This document shows, piece after piece, positions 23,301 through 27,606 of a stretch of DNA of 27,606 nt. The translations under genes were made by a program, and so were the position numbers. How positions within the stretch are numbered: the first letter of the stretch is position 1; each line of letters opens with the position of its first letter. The stretch spans positions 142,934 to 170,539 of the forward strand of contig JH152799.1 in NCBI GenBank assembly GCA_000226015.1, in the 5' to 3' direction. The DNA is from Mnemiopsis leidyi. Taxonomy: Eukaryota > Ctenophora > Tentaculata > Lobata > Bolinopsidae. Under the pieces are notes generated by a model. It was not told the origin of the DNA. It saw only the letters and a list, made by a program, of their open reading frames with translations, and did not search any database.

Positions 23301-25467
23301 AATGAATATTCCCGAGCTCTTAGACGATAAGATTAAGTATTTCATAACAAATTATATAATTCGTTAAATCTTATTTTCAGAGTAAGAGTGTATAAATTTC
23401 TCTTAATCATTTACCATTTTGCTGAAAAATATCTTTTCCTTATGCTGGTGCATCCATAGGAAATAACTCTTTTCTAACATTTCCCTCTATAGGATTTGAT
23501 CCGAGCCGCCAAGGAGATTACAATCGCCACAACAAAGGCCGTAGCCGCCGGAAACACCGCCAAGCAGGACGATATTGCCGCCGCTGGAAACATGGGTCGC
23601 AAAGCTATTACCGACATGTTGAATACGTGCAAGGGAGCGTCTGTTAACGCTGAAAGTGAGGCCCTCAAACTCAAGGTTGGAAACACATTAAATACATCTC
23701 AATGAATTCTAAGCTGAACTTGTTTATTTTGAATATTGGTGAAAAATCATTCACACCTATATAATATTTGCCCCGTTCAGGTGCTGCAAGCTGGTAGAAG
23801 TACCAGTATGGCCTACCGAGACATGCTGGAATACATGTGTGAGTCTCTCTCCGGTGGTCAGCCTGAAAACTCCCAGCTCATTGAGTACTCCAAAAAGATC
23901 GCTGAGAGCGTCAAAAATCTTATCGGTTGTGCAGAGGTGAGTTTCTGAATTTTTTAATCTTCGATTTAAGACTTGTTCCTTATTTATGAGTGACGAAAAA
24001 CAAAATTTTCTAGCAGCTGTTGAGGGCCCAATCTATTACTAGTTTTGATAAAGTGCGAACAGAACTTCGTAACATTTCCGTTCCTTTTCAGGAACTTAAA
24101 TCTGGAGCGGACTGGGTTAATCCTGATGATCCTAATGTCATTGCTGAGAACGAACTACTTAACGCAGCCGCCAGTATTGAAGCAGCCGCCAAGAAACTGT
24201 CGCTACTCCAGCCCAGTATGTTGACAACTTTAATTTGATTATTAAGTTAAGATGCTCGACTTAACGCTTTTTCAAGCCTCATTTTCATAACCATGTTTAC
24301 GGTCAAACGTTCTGAAAAGTCAGAAAGTGATGATAGATATACTTGATATAGATTGTATTGTACGTCACAATATTTTAAACCGTCTTCTTCTTCAGGAAAG
24401 AAGAGTGCCAAGGTTGATGAAAATCTCAACTTTGAAGGACAAATCTTGGAGGCCGCCAAAGCCATTGCAGCTGCCACCAGTGCTCTGGTCAGAGTAGCCT
24501 CAGCAACTCAGCGGGAATTGGCCAGACAGGGCAAAGTTACAACATCGAATCTGGACAAAGAGAGCATCTGGTCTGAGGGTCTGGTCGGTGCCGCCAGAAT
24601 GGTTGCAGCTGCCACCAGCACACTTTGTGAAGCCGCCAACGCCGCCGTTCAGGTTAAATTCGAATTTCATCTACAACTTTCTTTCTTGCGCATATTTATT
24701 TTCCGTTTAGACTTGTTCTAAGCGACTACTATACTGTGTCGATTGTCGTTATCATTTGTCGTTGATCGCCAAAGCATGAATCTTACGGGTTACTTTTCAG
24801 GGAAATGCTTCCGAAGAGAAACTTATCGCATCCGCAAAGGGAGTTGCCAACTCCACCGCTCAGCTTCTCATGGCTTGCATGGTGAAGGCAGATCAGCACT
24901 CAGAAAACGCCCAGCGTCTGCAGACCGCCGGAAATAAGGTCAAGAAAGCAGCCGATGTTCTGGTTAAAGCCGCTCAGTCTGCCGCCGTGTTTGACGAACA
25001 GGAGGTTAGTTTTTCGATGAATTTCGTGTTAATTGTTGACTAGTCCTATGTCTATTAATAATCCTATGTTTATCACTCGAGTCAAGAAGAGAATAACAAA
25101 AACCACGTTAAACTCAGTTTCTTATGCGACTCATAAACAATTATCCAATCATTCAGTTAAGTTAATTGTTGAATGTAGAAAGTGATTGGTAAAATCACGC
25201 AAGTTCATTGGCAAAGTTCATTGCTGACTTGTCTCATTCATTTACTTCCCACTTGGAAAACAGCTCACAGGTTTAAAATATGTTTGTTACCAGGTCGAGG
25301 TTCGGGTCCAGAGCAGCGCAGTGTACGCCATGGCAGCAGAGCTTCAGGCGCAGGAGGAGATCTTGCGAAGGGAGAGGGAGTTGGAGCAAGCCAGAAAGCA
25401 ACTCGCCAAAATTCGACATGCGCAGACGTACTCCTTCAGGAAGCTCCAAGACAATCAAGACACGTAG
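2284..25467 (+). CDS. TLN: talin (complete gene, 33 coding exons)
   Basis: Talin couples integrin beta tails, through its FERM head, to F-actin through its helical rod, and recruits vinculin to adhesion sites. I joined 33 exons: 2284-2346, 7245-7320, 7573-7670, 8355-8564, 8746-8967, 9115-9424, 9574-9761, 9893-10022, 10200-10667, 10823-11199, 11340-11459, 11781-11943, 12189-12475, 12592-12742, 14479-14633, 14823-15086, 16847-16949, 17173-17516, 17752-17937, 18583-18816, 19000-19198, 19329-19924, 20103-20486, 20642-21223, 21463-21622, 21742-22057, 22159-22300, 23493-23675, 23781-23936, 24092-24215, 24396-24652, 24801-25004, 25294-25467. They total 7,626 bases and 2,541 residues, the same length as human talin-1. 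All introns are GT-AG and phases agree. The protein runs collinear with vertebrate talin from F0 to the dimerisation helix with no missing domain. I cannot tell from this window whether the genome has other talin genes. Confidence 0.96.
3259..3720. promoter_or_regulatory. intron 1 CCAAT / E-box / CRE cluster A
   Basis: Within about 460 bases are CCAATCAGAGC (3259-3269), two inverted CCAAT boxes (ATTGG at 3395 and 3436), E-boxes CACGTG at 3412 and 3713, and a full CRE palindrome TGACGTCA at 3544. TCACATGA variants flank it. The density exceeds what the surrounding AT-rich DNA would give by chance. NF-Y, bHLH-zip (USF/MITF type) and CREB/ATF proteins bind such motifs in animals. Whether this is an enhancer or a promoter cannot be read from sequence alone. 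Confidence 0.45.
4306..4450 (+). promoter_or_regulatory. putative internal promoter in intron 1
   Basis: Ordered elements on the + strand: CCAATCAGAGC at 4306-4316 (the same 11-mer as at 3259), CCAAT at 4347, E-box CACGTG at 4371 inside ATCACGTGAC, and a TATA-like TATTTATA at 4443-4450. A start site would then fall near 4470-4480, placing the CCAAT boxes about 125-170 bases upstream, a classic spacing. It could drive a talin transcript that skips exon 1, or only a non-coding RNA. No alternative first exon could be proven. Confidence 0.4.
5322..5590. repeat. 33-base minisatellite
   Basis: Tandem units of exactly 33 bases at 5322-5354, 5355-5387, 5388-5420, 5421-5453 and 5454-5486, followed by decayed copies to about 5590. 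The unit is built on AGTTACTGTAAAGAAATTAA then GTAAGAAAAGTA and is very poor in C. Because 33 is a multiple of three and the unit lacks a stop in one frame, it yields a lysine-rich 11-residue repeat on + and a Phe/Leu/Thr-rich one on -. I regard both as by-products of the repeat, not genes. Confidence 0.85.
6317..6338. repeat. (TG)11 microsatellite
   Basis: Uninterrupted TG dinucleotides inside talin intron 1. A simple repeat that is likely length-polymorphic; no other function is visible. Confidence 0.9.
7245..7670 (+). CDS. TLN: talin exons 2-3: F0 subdomain
   Basis: Exon 2 (7245-7320, donor GTAAGT) and exon 3 (7573-7670, donor GTAGGT) encode residues 22-79. The ubiquitin-like F0 fold is recognisable from the segments FKYNTLVSEACQIIRD and YGLFKPDEDAKKGTWLD, then LEYYLFRAG, which align without large gaps to the vertebrate talin head. 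Exon 2 ends in phase 1, and the split Ile codon is restored in exon 3. F0 supports head-integrin and Rap1 binding in other talins; I did not test individual Rap1-contact residues. Confidence 0.92.
8355..8967 (+). CDS. TLN: talin exons 4-5: F1 and start of F2
   Basis: Exon 4 (8355-8564) and exon 5 (8746-8967) are both phase 0-0 and encode residues 80-223. Exon 4 carries EYRKKIRPLRVKMLDDSIKT, the start of ubiquitin-like F1. Exon 5 carries KLHTDDDILWLNHEKSLREQ and the F2 hallmark DPVQLNLMYIQ. The long F1 insertion loop of vertebrate talins lies near the junction of these two exons and here is about as short as in talin-1. The intron between them is 181 bases. Confidence 0.93.
9115..10022 (+). 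CDS. TLN: talin exons 6-8: F2 and integrin-binding F3
   Basis: Exon 6 (9115-9424), exon 7 (9574-9761) and exon 8 (9893-10022) encode residues 224-432. Exon 6 completes the helical F2 and enters F3 with YGVTFFLVKEKMKG. Exon 7 encodes the PTB-like F3 core KNKLVPRLLGITKEKVMRVD and the segment RRWAASPNSFTLDFGDY. The Arg-Trp pair (364-365) corresponds to human talin-1 R358/W359, which contact the NPxY motif of integrin tails, so integrin binding is expected to be retained. Exon 8 encodes the last F3 helix (EGEKISQLISQYIDLIMKN) and an acidic linker start. Introns are 131-177 bases. Confidence 0.95.
10200..11199 (+). CDS. TLN: talin exons 9-10: head-rod linker, R1, start of R2
   Basis: Exon 9 (10200-10667) encodes the Gly/Pro/His-rich unstructured linker and the first rod helices, including LPPLDDNMASKQWR, the counterpart of the start of rod bundle R1. 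Exon 10 (10823-11199) continues R1 into R2 with Ala-rich amphipathic helices. I chose the exon 9 acceptor at 10199 because Pro-Gly-Lys-Ala-Met-Thr-Leu aligns with the vertebrate linker start. A second in-frame acceptor after CGACAG (10166) would add 11 residues. The donor of exon 10 is the unusual GTTCGT, but the protein join (GQ|VINASKDA) is clearly right. Residues 433-714. Confidence 0.9.
11340..12742 (+). CDS. TLN: talin exons 11-14: rod R2-R4
   Basis: Exons 11340-11459, 11781-11943, 12189-12475 and 12592-12742 encode residues 715-954. They form Ala-rich amphipathic helices in register with talin R2, R3 (the threonine-belt, force-sensitive bundle that binds vinculin and RIAM) and early R4. 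Helices such as SAEQILDASDKMFNSMGNTA and ADATARMVEAAKAAA are characteristic. Exon 14 ends in phase 1 at the donor GTACGT. The next intron is one of the four longer than 1 kb and carries a gene on the other strand. Confidence 0.93.
12872..12892 (-). terminator. candidate poly(A) signals of the nested gene
   Basis: TTTATT on + at 12872-12877 and 12887-12892 reads AATAAA on -, about 170-190 bases beyond the stop codon of the ApoL-like frame. The position suits a short 3' UTR lying wholly within talin intron 14. Confidence 0.45.
13060..13971 (-). CDS. apolipoprotein-L-like protein, nested in talin intron 14
   Basis: An intronless frame of 303 residues from ATG (13971-13969) to TGA, antisense to talin. 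Residues 59-112 form a Gly/Ala-rich hydrophobic hairpin (GGSVNILSGVAAIAGLLIAP, then Ser-Gly-Gly-Ala-Ser and a Gly-rich second arm). This is the signature of the apolipoprotein L family, whose members insert in intracellular membranes. Residues 119-164 are charged and probably coiled coil, 165-190 are strongly basic (KKVVRKVKKLRN), 205-265 form a second Ala/Ser-rich hydrophobic region, and the tail is acidic, as in the family. The family is known from vertebrates and several invertebrates; function is unsettled outside APOL1, so none is assigned. The frame stays open upstream of the ATG (see separate entry). Identification rests on pattern, not a search. Confidence 0.72.
   Translation of the reverse strand: MNDIEDELLRALYNNIEILTDSVQFHNRYDFYLEEYLLNRENFARYCRDLAEGIKKYARNTGIAKTVGGSVNILSGVAAIAGLLIAPVSGGASLTLTIGSIAGGIAGGGGNVLAELVKDHKIRSQIKKIEKALTKFEDQERVIFELLQGVQRDFNLLREDLRRRAPSKFKTSPRTGKKVVRKVKKLRNSVNAAAKYAEFSKKMHDAACSAECVKSASAAASSLVDEVAAPGFRTIITAGSTTAKLLSGAFAALGIVSSIVDIASAAKDIRGSTIADAYHGFADEYDDYTEDLRSGLERLDELI
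13972..14133 (-). other. open 5' extension of the nested ApoL-like frame
   Basis: Reading on -, the frame remains open for about 50 codons above the first ATG, up to a TAA near 14132, with no ATG inside. It encodes a hydrophobic run close to the ATG (SWFIIILRIVFL) followed by CEHQN, resembling a signal peptide or membrane anchor. Candidate acceptors on - are TTGCAG after a pyrimidine-rich run (near 14127) and CTACCCAG (near 14060). The real first exon may therefore lie upstream, making the protein longer and possibly secretory. Confidence 0.35.
14370..14370. other. single ambiguous base (N)
   Basis: One undetermined base inside talin intron 14, outside all coding sequence. It shows that the sequence is an assembly consensus with a local uncertainty. 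Confidence 0.99.
14479..15086 (+). CDS. TLN: talin exons 15-16: rod R4-R5
   Basis: Exon 15 (14479-14633, donor GTGAGT) and exon 16 (14823-15086, donor GTGAGT) encode residues 955-1094. Exon 15 continues the helical bundle (SQCKMLGDAISKLVGAINAH). Exon 16 begins Pro-Ala-Thr-Arg-Cys-Val and ends with IKPLPRET, matching the vertebrate KLKPLPGET position. Both joins are in frame. Confidence 0.92.
15212..15297. repeat. short inverted repeat, MITE-like
   Basis: GGGGTTGCAACCCAGATAGC (15212-15231) is mirrored by GCTATCTATGAGTTGCAACCCC (15276-15297) with a 44-base spacer; the arms differ by a few bases. The outer part is itself palindromic (GGGTTGCAACCC). It could be the remnant of a small non-autonomous DNA transposon or a stem in the intron RNA. 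No target-site duplication was recognised. Confidence 0.5.
15507..15911. promoter_or_regulatory. CRE palindromes in intron 16
   Basis: TGACGTCA occurs at 15507-15514, and the longer palindrome GTGACGTCAC occurs twice at 15877-15886 and 15902-15911, separated by 15 bases. CREB/ATF proteins bind this sequence in animals. The close pair suggests a cAMP- or stress-responsive intronic element, or a short hairpin since the two copies also pair with each other. Function is inferred only. Confidence 0.35.
16847..17516 (+). CDS. TLN: talin exons 17-18: rod R5-R6
   Basis: Exon 17 (16847-16949) and exon 18 (17173-17516) encode residues 1095-1243. Exon 17 (Pro-Glu-Ser-Cys-Thr start, Asn-Tyr-Thr-Gly end) aligns to the vertebrate stretch ending GNENYAG. 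Exon 18 starts GIAARETANHLGDLIGAVRG and contains LLNSLPGQKDVDSAIKEIAR, a strongly conserved talin segment. It ends at SQFPPTK before the donor GTGAGC. Confidence 0.94.
17752..18816 (+). CDS. TLN: talin exons 19-20: rod R6-R7
   Basis: Exon 19 (17752-17937) and exon 20 (18583-18816) encode residues 1244-1383. Exon 20 contains SVPGQKECDNAIRNLE, nearly identical to the vertebrate counterpart. For exon 19 the acceptor CCCCAG (17751) gives spacing closest to vertebrate talin; an upstream in-frame acceptor TTAACAG (17739) would add Leu-Ala-Pro-Gln. R7 is the bundle that binds KANK proteins in vertebrates. Confidence 0.9.
19000..19924 (+). CDS. TLN: talin exons 21-22: rod R7 with inserted R8
   Basis: Exon 21 (19000-19198) ends in phase 1 within a His codon that is completed by exon 22 (19329-19924, 596 bases, the longest exon). 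Exon 22 encodes the highly conserved AYLVGVSDPN and continues through the four-helix R8, which in talin protrudes from R7 and binds RIAM, DLC1 and other LD-motif partners. It then returns to R7 with the last helix. CAKDVANSTAQLVKSIKAL and FALSPEFAPVPAKISPEGKA are diagnostic. Residues 1384-1648. Confidence 0.95.
20103..21223 (+). CDS. TLN: talin exons 23-24: rod R9-R10
   Basis: Exon 23 (20103-20486) and exon 24 (20642-21223) are both phase 0-0 and encode residues 1649-1970. Exon 23 carries VPGQKPCDQAIEKLRSAQTE and the LIEPLAESAK helix of R9, the bundle that masks F3 in autoinhibited talin. Exon 24 encodes R9/R10 helices, from AMSDMLATSKDCGGNPNATA to the C-terminal HAKGVARGVHAILQ. The 155-base intron between them has a small tandem duplication (about 20584-20617). 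Confidence 0.94.
21463..22300 (+). CDS. TLN: talin exons 25-27: rod R11 and start of R12
   Basis: Exon 25 (21463-21622) contains QGTQACIDTINSIVGITGDL. Exon 26 (21742-22057) contains EDPSMDRLKSSAKEMVQSV and ends in phase 2. Exon 27 (22159-22300) completes the Ser codon, then gives LLKTVKSAEDKASRGTRALE and ends GASPE. Human talin has a Ser/Thr-Pro-Glu at the same place, directly before the next conserved helix. R11 is the second integrin-binding site of talin in vertebrates. Residues 1971-2176. Confidence 0.93.
22591..22725 (+). CDS. TLN: probable talin cassette exon (45 residues)
   Basis: This lies in the 1,192-base intron between exons 27 and 28. It is flanked by an acceptor (CAACTTTAG) and a donor (GTAGAA), is phase 0-0, and is open for 45 codons in the frame of the neighbouring exons. 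Its product starts SGANDSDGFDSDVE (acidic), then PARRPRLQSSIMSR, and ends with a charged helix-like EAEREKARIANAQ. Skipping it gives SPE|DLIRAAKE, exactly the conserved talin sequence, so the constitutive form should lack it. The donor is weak at +4 to +6, which fits optional inclusion. It could also be a chance open stretch; composition and balanced codons argue for coding. Confidence 0.55.
23493..23936 (+). CDS. TLN: talin exons 28-29: rod R12
   Basis: Exon 28 (23493-23675) encodes DLIRAAKEITIATTKAVAAG and the helix RKAITDMLNTCKGA. Its donor is the non-consensus GTTGGA, but the protein join LKLK|VLQAGRS matches the family. Exon 29 (23781-23936) encodes MAYRDMLEYMCESLSGGQPE and ends before the donor GTGAGT. 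Residues 2177-2289. Confidence 0.93.
24092..25004 (+). CDS. TLN: talin exons 30-32: R13 / I/LWEQ (THATCH) actin-binding module
   Basis: Exon 30 (24092-24215), exon 31 (24396-24652) and exon 32 (24801-25004) encode residues 2290-2484. The family core is plain: WVNPDDPNVIAENELLNAAA, ENLNFEGQILEAAKAIAAAT and AARMVAAATSTLCEAANAAV. Exon 32 begins GNASEEKLIASAKGVANSTA, as in all I/LWEQ modules. At the actin-binding surface, human talin-1 has Lys-Val-Lys at 2443-2445; here the same numbers hold Met-Val-Lys. The module binds F-actin as a dimer. Confidence 0.96.
25294..25467 (+). CDS. TLN: talin exon 33: dimerisation helix and stop
   Basis: The final exon encodes 57 residues (2485-2541) and TAG. QEEILRRERELEQARKQLAK is the C-terminal coiled-coil dimerisation helix, followed by Ile-Arg-His; this Arg (2525) corresponds to the Arg needed for actin binding by the human dimer (2526). 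The last residues (YSFRKLQDNQDT) differ from the vertebrate tail, which is normal outside vertebrates. Confidence 0.95.
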   Translation, partial: VEVRVQSSAVYAMAAELQAQEEILRRERELEQARKQLAKIRHAQTYSFRKLQDNQDT

Positions 25468-26491
25468 GATTATACTTGCTAAACGTAGGGACGATATTCT
25501 GAGGTGCACATTCCCGACCACACTTAATAGGATGAAGAGTTATTTGTACTTTTGACGATCAAAGGACTTCGACTCTGAATGATTTGATGAAAAGAATATT
25601 TTGTATGTTATGATATAAACTATATCTATAATGAATTATGATAGTCTGTTTTTATGGGTTATTTTAGAAAATGTCTCTGTTCTTTAAGCTTGTGATGCGT
25701 TTTCTGTTTCATTTAATTTGTCATGATTTTTGATGATATGTGCTCATCAGAGTGAACATCGTGATATTTTCCATTGTTACTATACAATTGCGAAAAGGCT
25801 TCGTCATCACTATGCCACCGCCTTTATGAGGTGCCCACAACTACTAAAGTGGCAGCATTGATAAAATGGCTCATTGGCTGTGGATTAGCTGCCTCCAAAC
25901 AGTAATTAAACTTAAAGTGCTTTACCGTAGACCAAGGCTTCTCTCTTTTAGTAGCTTATAAGTTTCCATTTGAAGTATTTAGTGCTTTATTTTTTTATAA
26001 ACTTGTTTTGAGACCCTGCAGGAAATGTAAAATTGATTTGCATTACATTATGATTTGATGTGAATTGAATTTAGTTTGGCAAATTTTCTGTTGCACCGAT
26101 GGTTTTTACTAAATGTCTTAAAATCTCACGGCGTGATCTTTCCTTTAGATTTTACGATTTTAATGCTGGACTTGAGCGAATTTTCTCATTATTTTACTTC
26201 TGACGTAATCATAAATGAGCAATGAACTGAACATACTTTGCCCAAGTCATGATCATTAAGGTATGAGTTTTGAGGTACAAAGATCAGGGGTGGCAGCACT
26301 GTCCAATATTTTTTGTTGATAATATTATAATTGAATGTTGATGTTCTGGATTAAAATAAATCACATTTGCAAAATTAGGATTTATTTGGAAAATTAAATT
26401 ATTTCCACCTTAATTAGAATTACAGTTTCCTTTGTAGTAATAATTTGCCCCTTTTAAAGCTTTTGTTATTTTCGATACTGTTTTAAATAAA
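25468..26491 (+). other. talin 3' UTR with poly(A) signals
   Basis: AT-rich DNA after the stop codon without an open frame of note. AATAAA occurs at 26355-26360 and again at 26486-26491, the second followed by a GT-rich patch (TTGGTAATGTACATG), so the 3' UTR is probably 0.9-1.0 kb with two possible ends. Confidence 0.55.
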
Positions 26492-26749
26492 CGCTTGGTA
26501 ATGTACATGAATGCTTTACTTGGCCTATTGTAAGTGGTTGTTTCTTTTTGTTACACTCAATCTCTGAACGATGTGTTCAATTTCACACAAAATAAGATTG
26601 GGATGAGCCGAACCAAGTTTAACTCTAGTCCTACACCCTGCTGGTTATACCAATACCATATACTTATTTCCTCCGATTTTGCAGCTTTTTACATATCCGT
26701 CTTACGTTCAAACGACACCAGATTGCTAAACCAGTAGAGCCCATACGTG
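26492..26749. other. short spacer before the mobile elements
   Basis: No gene or repeat recognised. The open stretch on + (26534-26737) has no recognisable product. Confidence 0.4.
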
Positions 26750-26792
26750 TTTAACGGGCGATGCGTGTTAAGGAATGCGCGTGATGGCCGCG

Positions 26793-26828
26793 ACAGTAAG
26801 TAGGTTATCAACAGTAAGTAGGTTATCA
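26793..26828. repeat. 18-base tandem duplication
   Basis: ACAGTAAGTAGGTTATCA occurs twice head to tail (26793-26810 and 26811-26828) inside the fold-back element. Confidence 0.95.
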
Positions 26829-26863
26829 ACCTACAAATACGTTGCTACACGTTGTATAGCCCT

Positions 26864-26907
26864 GCTGCCGCGAAGCGGCAGCCTGTGGCCGCGCGCAGCG
26901 CGGCCAC
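26864..26907. repeat. twin GC-rich hairpins
   Basis: Two adjacent perfect palindromes. GCTGCCGC (26864-26871) pairs with GCGGCAGC (26875-26882) around a 3-base loop. GTGGCCGCGC (26885-26894) pairs with GCGCGGCCAC (26898-26907), also around 3 bases. They form the tip of the left arm of the fold-back element; the matching right-arm copy (near 27000-27041) has decayed. Confidence 0.9.
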
Positions 26908-27189
26908 GTGAGATCGAGACAACAAATACGTGTTTGGGCGGCTCCATAAATTCGGACAGGTGAAATTACTATTGGGGTCAGACAACAGACGAGGGCCACG
27001 CCAACGCGCGCGCCGGAGGCTGCCGCTTTGCGACAGCAGTGCTAGGCAAGGTGTAGCAAGGTTGTTGCGGTGATCCCCGATCAATCTCGCAGCTCAAAGC
27101 TGAACGATTTGCAAATCCTTGTGCGAGCTTATAGCGAAATTGGGATGGACGTTGTCAGACGTTGCCTGACCTGCTGCCGCCCCGTTAAA

Positions 27190-27606
27190 ATTTTTTATTA
27201 TTATTATCATGTATCAAACTTTACCAATCTTTATAAATGGCCCAAGGGCACCTTCATAAGATTATAAGTAGCTCAAGAAAAACTATCCTGGGTCCACCAG
27301 GTCAAACATATCTTGCCACTTCTTCCTGTCAGAGGCCAACATTCGCAAACTTAAAAGGTCGCTATAATCGTTTAACGAAATATCATATCACGATTTTTCA
27401 AATCAGACTTTAAAACATCGAACAAATTTATGCGGTGCCTTCCTCTTCTGCCAGGTAAAATTGTTACTTGATTTACATCAAAACACAGGGCGCTTTGTGC
27501 CGGGCTATTTTCTGGGCTTCTTAAAACATGACCAAGTAATTTCCATCTTGCTAGCTGAACACGCTCGGATAAGGGACAGGTGTTGCAGTCGACAGGTATA
27601 AGGTCT
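27190..27606 (-). pseudogene. 3' end of a non-LTR retrotransposon, frameshifted
   Basis: Read on - from the window edge, the frame gives LSERVQLARWKLLGHVLRSP, then a Pro-Gly-Arg-Arg-Gly-Arg-His segment. This resembles the end of LINE-type reverse transcriptase ORFs, where a W-x-x-x-GHVLR motif and a Gly-Arg-rich stretch are common. A stop interrupts at 27374-27372, and the reading continues in another frame (SDLLSLRMLASDRKKWQDMF) to TAG at 27285-27283. The element ends in an ATA-rich tail (near 27190-27210 on -), typical of microsatellite 3' ends of LINEs. It is 5' truncated by the window edge and not functional as read. The clade is not determined. Confidence 0.65.

Larger units (their letters stand above)
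26750..27189. mobile_element. fold-back / MITE-like element
   Basis: The ends are inverted: TTTAACGGG at 26750-26758 and CCCGTTAAA at 27181-27189. Internally the segment 26840-26925 is mirrored by 26980-27065 with roughly 70-80 % identity by eye (shared TTGCTACAC, GCGGCAGCCT and GACAAC blocks), giving a long hairpin. It is much richer in GC than its surroundings. The left arm carries two perfect small hairpins, and an 18-base tandem repeat lies at 26793-26828. No transposase is encoded, so it would be non-autonomous. A target-site duplication is not clear. Confidence 0.6.

Noticed and set aside
1..27606. Search for CRISPR arrays, bacterial operons or phage genes
   Set aside because: The window is intron-rich animal DNA; no spaced direct repeats or prokaryotic gene layout was seen.

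Overview
The window is animal nuclear DNA. It is dominated by one complete, intron-rich talin gene on the + strand, running from the start codon at 2284 to the stop at 25467. I could join 33 coding exons across 32 GT-AG introns. The reading frame closes exactly: 7,626 coding bases encode 2,541 residues, the usual size of animal talin. Exon ends match conserved talin protein positions, and phases agree at every junction. Exons are GC-balanced while introns and flanks are AT-rich. Nothing in the window fixes the species; an invertebrate animal, possibly an early-branching one, fits best.

Layout. Positions 1-2283 are upstream flank with one tRNA-derived SINE-like repeat (about 1489-1700) and no gene I can support. 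Exon 1 (2284-2346) is only 63 bases long and lies 4.9 kb before exon 2. Intron 1 holds promoter-like clusters of CCAAT boxes, E-boxes, a CRE and a TATA-like box (3259-3720 and 4306-4450), a 33-base minisatellite (5322-5590) and a (TG)n tract. Exons 2-8 (7245-10022) encode the FERM head, exon 9 most of the head-rod linker and the start of the rod, and exons 10-33 the remaining rod bundles, the I/LWEQ (THATCH) actin-binding module and the dimerisation helix.

Two items sit inside talin introns. Intron 14 carries a separate intronless reading frame on the opposite strand (13060-13971) for an apolipoprotein-L-like membrane protein. Intron 27 carries a 135-base, phase 0-0 open segment with splice signals (22591-22725), probably a cassette exon that would add 45 charged residues near the start of rod domain R12. 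Intron 16 holds CRE palindromes and a short inverted repeat.

Downstream of talin are a 3' UTR with two AATAAA signals, then mobile DNA: a fold-back element with inverted ends (26750-27189) next to the frameshifted 3' end of a non-LTR retrotransposon on the - strand (about 27190-27606).

Talin is the cytoplasmic link between integrin tails and actin. The nested gene shares no evident pathway with it; the connection is positional, with possible transcriptional interference.
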